Source: Lederbergia galactosidilytica
Lineage (GTDB): Bacteria > Bacillota > Bacilli > Bacillales > Bacillaceae_C
DNA: 64,000 bases
Direction: 5' to 3'
Assembly: GCF_017873565.1 (NCBI RefSeq)
Contig: NZ_JAGGKH010000005.1
Span: 186,001-250,000 of the forward strand
Shown here in pieces: positions 59,562 to 64,000 of the stretch; the stretch's first letter is position 1; each line of letters opens with the position of its first letter. A model generated the notes under the pieces. The model searched no databases. It saw only the letters and a list, made by a program, of their open reading frames with translations, and was not told the origin of the DNA. The position numbers and the translations under genes were made by a program.

Positions 59562-60575
59562 TTAAACAATGAAATATGCTAATATAGACAGACAAATAGA
59601 TGTTATTGTCATCGCTATTAAAGGTTTTAGAGCTTTTGATCTTAGATCTTTTAAGCTGACATTTAGTCCAAGCCCAACCATGGCTGCAGTTAATAGCCAA
59701 GTAGTGACTGTATAAATCCCCTGCATAACGGAGTCCGCTACTGGGATAGAATGTCCGAATACATAGCTACCTAGTATACTTAACAGAATAAAGCCAAGTA
59801 AAAACCAGGGGAATTCAATCCTTGCATTTTGTTCTGAACCTTTATTTTTCCGTTTCATCAAATAAATGAAAATGAAGCAGAGTGGTACAAGCAAGAAAAC
59901 ACGCCCTAATTTGGCTAGTAAAGCAATTGCAAGCGCGTCTTTTCCGGCGGGTTCTGCAGCAATGGCAACGTGAGCCAGTTCATGAAGACTGATTCCCGAC
60001 CAGATACCATAATCCAATGCCTCTAAAGGTAATAGAGGCCTTAGTAGTGTATAGATAATTGAAAATATAGTTCCCATTAAGGCGATAATCCCTACACCAA
60101 TTGCAGTGTCTTCATCCTTTGATTTGACGATGGGTGCGACAGCTGCAATTGCTGCAGCCCCACATACTCCAGTTCCTACACCAAGAAGAAGTGAAATCAT
60201 CTTATCCGCTTTCATAATCTTTGCCAACCAAATTGTAAATAGAATAGCGAATGCAATGACAAGCGCATCACGGGCAAGCAATCCCAATCCATCATGTAAT
60301 ACAACATCAATATTTAATTTAAGACCATATAATATAATGGCCAGACGTAATAGTTTTTTCGAAGAGAAAGTAATTCCCTTTCGAATTGCTTCGGGATAGC
60401 CGAAAAATTGACGATAGACAACAGCGATGATAATGGCACAAGCTAATTGTCCAACATGGTCAAATCCCGGTACCATTGCGAGTACATATCCTAATAATGC
60501 GATGAAAAAGGTAAAAGCTATACCGGCTATCCATTTGCCAGTTTGGTTACTTAGTGCTCTTTCCTCGATGTCCAT
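59562..60575 (-). CDS. yeiH: YeiH/UPF0324-family membrane protein
   Basis: This 337-residue, about ten-helix protein has family blocks LRLAIILYGLKLNIDVVLHDG, GVGTGVCGAAAIAAVAPIVK and GISLHELAHVAIAAEP. UPF0324 proteins are proposed sulfate or sulfite exporters without firm proof. It diverges from a LysR gene, a typical arrangement. AGGAGGTG precedes ATG. Confidence 0.9.
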   Translation of the reverse strand: MDIEERALSNQTGKWIAGIAFTFFIALLGYVLAMVPGFDHVGQLACAIIIAVVYRQFFGYPEAIRKGITFSSKKLLRLAIILYGLKLNIDVVLHDGLGLLARDALVIAFAILFTIWLAKIMKADKMISLLLGVGTGVCGAAAIAAVAPIVKSKDEDTAIGVGIIALMGTIFSIIYTLLRPLLPLEALDYGIWSGISLHELAHVAIAAEPAGKDALAIALLAKLGRVFLLVPLCFIFIYLMKRKNKGSEQNARIEFPWFLLGFILLSILGSYVFGHSIPVADSVMQGIYTVTTWLLTAAMVGLGLNVSLKDLRSKALKPLIAMTITSICLSILAYFIV

Positions 60576-60688
60576 TCAAGCACCTCCTAGAATAAGAATA
60601 AGGAGATACATAATATAAGTAAAATAATTAGTTGTGATAGTAATGATAAGTAAACTGATATAATAGCACTAAAGGGGTGACAGAATCC

Positions 60689-61588
60689 ATGGATCAACAT
60701 TTGCTAGTTTTTGTTATGGTTGCTGAAAAGCAAAATTTTTCTCGAGCAGCAGAAGAGTTACATATGACACAACCGGCAGTTAGCCAATATATCCGTGCTT
60801 TGGAAGAAAATATCGGGATAAGGTTATTAGAGCGAACAAATAAATATGTGCAATTAAATAAGGCAGGGGAAATTGTTTATCATCATGCAAAGGAAATTCT
60901 GGGACTTTATACAAAAATGCAAAACTTAGTTGATGATTTAACAAATAAAGCGAAAGGTGAACTTAAAATTGGTGCCAGTTATACGTTCGGAGAATATGTT
61001 TTGCCTCATCTTCTAACTGATTTGCAACGGCAATATCCTGAAATTGAACCTTCCGTCACCATTGCCAATACTGCGACCGTTGCGGAACTTGTTACAAGTC
61101 ATCAATTAGATATCGGTATTATTGAAGGAGGATTTAAAGATAAAGAATTAATGGAAGAGAATTTTGCAGAAGATTCTATGGTAATTGTCGTTTCAACTCA
61201 TCATCCATTGGCACTTAAAGAGATGGTGACGATAAGTGATTTAGAGAATGAGATATGGATTGTCCGGGAAAAAGGCTCTGGCACACGAGAGGCAACGGAA
61301 GAGATGTTTCACAATCTTCTCTTTACTCCTAAGAAGAAAATTGTCTTTAGTAGTACACAGCCAATTAAAGAAGCGGTGGAAGCAGGTTTGGGCATTAGTC
61401 TATTATCCAAATGGGCGGTGCAAAGGGAAATTATAAATAAAGACCTTAAAATTTTACATACAAAGGGCCTACCATTCTCTCGGCAATTTTCTATGATTAC
61501 TAAATCGCGATTCCAGACAAAGGCATTGGAGCTATTCATAGAATTGCTTCGTTCTTGTGAATCACTTACCTTTGGGAGAGGTAAGTGA
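60689..61588 (+). CDS. LysR-family regulator
   Basis: This 299-residue protein has the LysR helix-turn-helix (residues 1-60: FSRAAEELHMTQPAVSQYIR, LLERTNKYVQLNKAGE) and a periplasmic-binding-like sensor domain. ATG at 60689 is chosen because AAAGGGGTG lies about 8 nt upstream; GTG 60677 is in frame. Its divergence from yeiH makes yeiH the probable target. Confidence 0.92.
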   Translation: MDQHLLVFVMVAEKQNFSRAAEELHMTQPAVSQYIRALEENIGIRLLERTNKYVQLNKAGEIVYHHAKEILGLYTKMQNLVDDLTNKAKGELKIGASYTFGEYVLPHLLTDLQRQYPEIEPSVTIANTATVAELVTSHQLDIGIIEGGFKDKELMEENFAEDSMVIVVSTHHPLALKEMVTISDLENEIWIVREKGSGTREATEEMFHNLLFTPKKKIVFSSTQPIKEAVEAGLGISLLSKWAVQREIINKDLKILHTKGLPFSRQFSMITKSRFQTKALELFIELLRSCESLTFGRGK

Positions 61589-61633
61589 TATAGCCAAATT
61601 ATAAGTAATTAGAGAAATAACCAAATATATATA

Positions 61634-61670
61634 CTAAACCGAGATCCATGAAGGACCTCGGTTTAGTGAT
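61634..61670. terminator. bidirectional terminator between lysR and the symporter
   Basis: CTAAACCGAG (61634-61643) and CTCGGTTTAG (61657-61666) are perfect arms between convergent genes. Confidence 0.75.
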
Positions 61671-61679
61671 GTTTTAGAC

Positions 61680-63293
61680 TTATTTTGCAAATAAGGATAC
61701 GGTCATCGATTGAAGTGGTTGATAATAAAATGCAAATGTAATAATGATGACGACTGCGCCGGTAGCCATTAAAACATAGGATAATCTTTTGGTAAGAATC
61801 ATATCTTTCGGATGATAGATTCCTTCAGGTGTTTTTAATAAGCTTTCTCGGTAGGTACGCTCTTCTTTTGTCACAGTGCTAAACTTAGAAACGATGTATA
61901 AGGCTAATAGTGATAAAACTGCCCCGACAATCACAGGTTCTAAATAAATCGGCAAGTCAATAAAAGAGCCAATAATTTCCCCTACCACAACTCCTGCTGC
62001 ACCTAAAATCATACTCCAGAATGCGCCTTCTTTAGTGGCGGTTTTAGAGTGGATGCTGGCAAAGGCAACGGGTCCCCATGATGCCGCAAAAACTGTAGCG
62101 GCAAAGAAACCGATCCACATGACAGCAGGTGGCGGATAGATGGTCACAATTAAAATGACAAAACCAACGATAATCATGGCAATTCGACTTGTCTTAAGGA
62201 GTGCTTTACTTCCCTTGTCTGATTTAATTTGGAATAAGTCATGTGCAACACTATTCCCAATTAATTGAAGGAAGGTGGAACAAGAAGACAAAGCAGCAGC
62301 CATAATCCCGCTAATCACGATTACACCGACCCAGGTTGGCATAATATTTTGCGCCGACCAGATATAGACAAGCTCCGATGGGTTAATATTTGGATTGACG
62401 ACATTAACCGTTGCAATGGTAATATGCAGGAATAAATAAATGACTAATATCGAAATGGTGGCAATAATTCCTGTGCGAATAATTACATGCTCATTTTTAG
62501 CCATCATATATCGACTCGCCTGCCAAGGGCTAATCGCGATGACAACTCCCCATGAAAGCCCAATAATAGCTGCCCAGAGAAAAGCATCTAAGGAAGTTCC
62601 CATAAAAGCTGCATCCCCCGTAATGCCATGCCAACTGAATATATTTGGTTTTTCCGATAAGGCGGCAGTACTGGGAATTGCATTAGGCCAACCGCCAGCC
62701 GCTTTAAGAATAAAGGGAACGGAGATAAAGGTGGCCAAAGCAAAGAAGAAAAACATGACAGTATCGGTGATAATGACTCCTTTCGCTCCGCCCATAAAAG
62801 TAAAGGATGTATACGTAATCCAAATAATCACTAAGGCGGTAACAAAGTTCACACCTAAAATATCGGATAATAATAAAGAAGCACCTTGGGTGACAGCAAC
62901 AAGGTACGTTCCTAAACCTAATATTGTAATAATGGCTGCTGTGCGCCGTACCTTAATCGACTTAAAACGCTGACCAAAAAACTCAGGTAATGTTAGCGCT
63001 TTACTCCGCCGCAAATATCTTCCGAATAAAAAAGCTCCTAATACGTATCCACATGCATTAAAAGCACTAAACGTTAGCATAATAATGGGATATCCATCAT
63101 AAGATGTTCCTACTTCTCCCATAAATGTTACTGTACTAAAATAAGATGCTACAAGTGACCCTACTATTAAAATTGTAGGAGCATTTCTCCCTGAGACATA
63201 ATAATCTTCCGCACTTGAAACCTTTCGAGAAACTAGCATACCGATGACAGCAATGATGATGAAGGAAGCAATGACTCCAATTGAAAAATACAT
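61680..63293 (-). CDS. sodium:solute symporter (SSS family)
   Basis: This 537-residue protein has about thirteen helices and the SSS signatures SSAEDYYVSGRNAPT, GWPNAIPS, IAISPWQASRYMMAKNE and GIMAAALSSCSTFLQLIGNSV. It couples uptake of an organic solute to Na+. The substrate is not clear; the neighbouring CdaR-type gene and small accessory protein suggest a carboxylate or sugar acid. It starts 4 nt after the 47-residue gene. Confidence 0.88.
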   Translation of the reverse strand: MYFSIGVIASFIIIAVIGMLVSRKVSSAEDYYVSGRNAPTILIVGSLVASYFSTVTFMGEVGTSYDGYPIIMLTFSAFNACGYVLGAFLFGRYLRRSKALTLPEFFGQRFKSIKVRRTAAIITILGLGTYLVAVTQGASLLLSDILGVNFVTALVIIWITYTSFTFMGGAKGVIITDTVMFFFFALATFISVPFILKAAGGWPNAIPSTAALSEKPNIFSWHGITGDAAFMGTSLDAFLWAAIIGLSWGVVIAISPWQASRYMMAKNEHVIIRTGIIATISILVIYLFLHITIATVNVVNPNINPSELVYIWSAQNIMPTWVGVIVISGIMAAALSSCSTFLQLIGNSVAHDLFQIKSDKGSKALLKTSRIAMIIVGFVILIVTIYPPPAVMWIGFFAATVFAASWGPVAFASIHSKTATKEGAFWSMILGAAGVVVGEIIGSFIDLPIYLEPVIVGAVLSLLALYIVSKFSTVTKEERTYRESLLKTPEGIYHPKDMILTKRLSYVLMATGAVVIIITFAFYYQPLQSMTVSLFAK

Positions 63294-63297
63294 GTGA

Positions 63298-63441
63298 CTA
63301 AATCGCCTCTTTCTTTTCGCTTAGATGTTGCTGATTTTCTACTTTCCCTTTCGCATCCATATTTCGAATAAATAGGAATGCGATAAAACCATAGATAATC
63401 ATCGAGCCTCCATACATAAGGGTAAATATAAATTCTCCCAA
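63298..63441 (-). CDS. small symporter accessory membrane protein (47 aa)
   Basis: A short frame (MGEFIFTLMYGGSMIIYGFI, ending LSEKKEAI) encodes one membrane helix and a charged tail. It starts at TTG with AAAGGAGAGG about 7 nt upstream and ends 4 nt before the symporter start, so the two are translationally coupled. Small single-helix proteins are known next to SSS symporters in Bacilli. It is easily missed by length cut-offs. Confidence 0.75.
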   Translation of the reverse strand: MGEFIFTLMYGGSMIIYGFIAFLFIRNMDAKGKVENQQHLSEKKEAI

Positions 63442-63646
63442 AATAAAACCTCTCCTTTCAAACGGTTTTCATTATATGGATATTTCTGATAAAAGTCGAA
63501 CCGGTGTTTCGCTAGTTAGATAGCCTAGTATATAGGCTCAATAAATTAGCCCCGAAAAATCTTATAAATTTGGACCTTTCCTATGTTATCCTCCCTATTA
63601 CAGCAAATTCATCGTATAATAAATGGGAAAACGGAGGGGAAGGCCA

Positions 63647-64000
63647 ATGTTATCAACCATTCTAGCTAAAAAGATTATTTATGAAGTGGGGAAGCTATTT
63701 GAAAAAGATCTGATTATTGTCAATACAGATGGAGAGATTATTGCTAGCACTGAAGAAGAAAGAATTGGAGATTATCATGAAGGGGCATTACTTTGTGTAC
63801 AAAATTTGGAAAAGGTTATCATAAAGGAAAGTGACATCCCCTATTTAAAAGGTGTAAAGGCGGGAATAAATTTTCCAATCTTATTTCAAAATAAAGTGAT
63901 CGGTGTTATCGGTATAACGGGAGAACCGAGACAGATCATGCCTTATGGAGAATTATTACAAAAGATGACAGAATTGATGATAAAAGAGAGTTATTATTCT
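63647..64000 (+). CDS. CdaR-type regulator, N-terminal part (runs off window)
   Basis: An open frame of 118 codons from ATG 63647 continues past the window end. The start MLSTILAKKIIYEVGKLFEK, with IIVNTDGEIIAST and KAGINFPILFQNKVIGVIG, matches the diacid-recognition domain of CdaR (carbohydrate diacid regulator). GGAGGGGAAGG precedes ATG. The DNA-binding half would follow outside the window. It is divergent from the symporter operon and may control it. Confidence 0.82.
   Translation, partial: MLSTILAKKIIYEVGKLFEKDLIIVNTDGEIIASTEEERIGDYHEGALLCVQNLEKVIIKESDIPYLKGVKAGINFPILFQNKVIGVIGITGEPRQIMPYGELLQKMTELMIKESYYS

Overview
This window is from a low-GC, endospore-forming Bacillaceae chromosome. 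The evidence is a germinant-receptor A subunit, an alpha/beta-type small acid-soluble spore protein, the splAB spore photoproduct lyase operon, several genes recognisable from Bacillus subtilis (pfeT, yhgE, tmrB, aadK, yvdTSR-like, ecsC-like), Shine-Dalgarno motifs of the AGGAGG type before nearly every start, and frequent TTG/GTG starts. It is mostly chromosomal housekeeping and accessory genes. I see no prophage, integrase, insertion sequence or CRISPR array.

Layout. 1-8.7 kb: gerA-type gene (runs off the left edge), the iron-efflux ATPase pfeT behind a composite Fur/PerR promoter, then selD, yhgE and mnmH (selD and mnmH together make selenophosphate and 2-selenouridine in tRNA). 8.8-15 kb: ArsP/YraQ-type permease, tRNA-Ser(CGA), tRNA-Thr(CGU), an EamA transporter, brnQ, and a large uncharacterised protein. 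15.3-22.7 kb: the complete seven-gene Mrp Na+/H+ antiporter operon on the minus strand (A-B-C-D, a repeat-containing gap, E-F-G), with a divergent KdpD-like universal stress protein. 23-29 kb: two acetyltransferases, an EcsC protein, a PrsW-like membrane protease fused to a secreted-toxin type nuclease with its putative immunity gene, and an orphan VbhA-like antitoxin. 29.6-36.9 kb: a run of antibiotic-resistance-like genes (methyltransferase, TmrB, frameshifted AadK, a second nucleotidyltransferase, a VOC protein, an APH-type kinase, and an ABC-F protein behind a transcription attenuator).

37-50 kb: a DUF4309-NagZ fusion, an ABC transporter/LytTR/DUF3021 operon, then the most striking locus: a six-gene operon in which a reduced TctB/TctA-like transporter precedes all four lower mevalonate-pathway enzymes (mevalonate kinase, diphosphomevalonate decarboxylase, phosphomevalonate kinase, type 2 isopentenyl-diphosphate isomerase), with no HMG-CoA synthase or reductase in the window. 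A PadR/HAAS pair follows. 49.5-64 kb: a flippase-only MprF-like protein, small membrane proteins, a DUF5068-type lipoprotein, a TetR/SMR efflux cassette, spore genes, alkaline phosphatase, an MscS channel, a YeiH/LysR pair, a sodium:solute symporter with a 47-residue accessory protein, and the start of a CdaR-type regulator.

Two families of interspersed intergenic repeats recur: a roughly 300-bp element with terminal inverted repeats (38.7 and 54.9 kb, with a degenerate copy inside the mrp operon) and a GTTGATT...AATCAAC element (15.1, 25.3 and 53.1 kb). Best leads: a possible mevalonate-scavenging operon and a membrane-protease-tethered nuclease toxin. All functions are inferred from motifs and family knowledge; no database search was possible.
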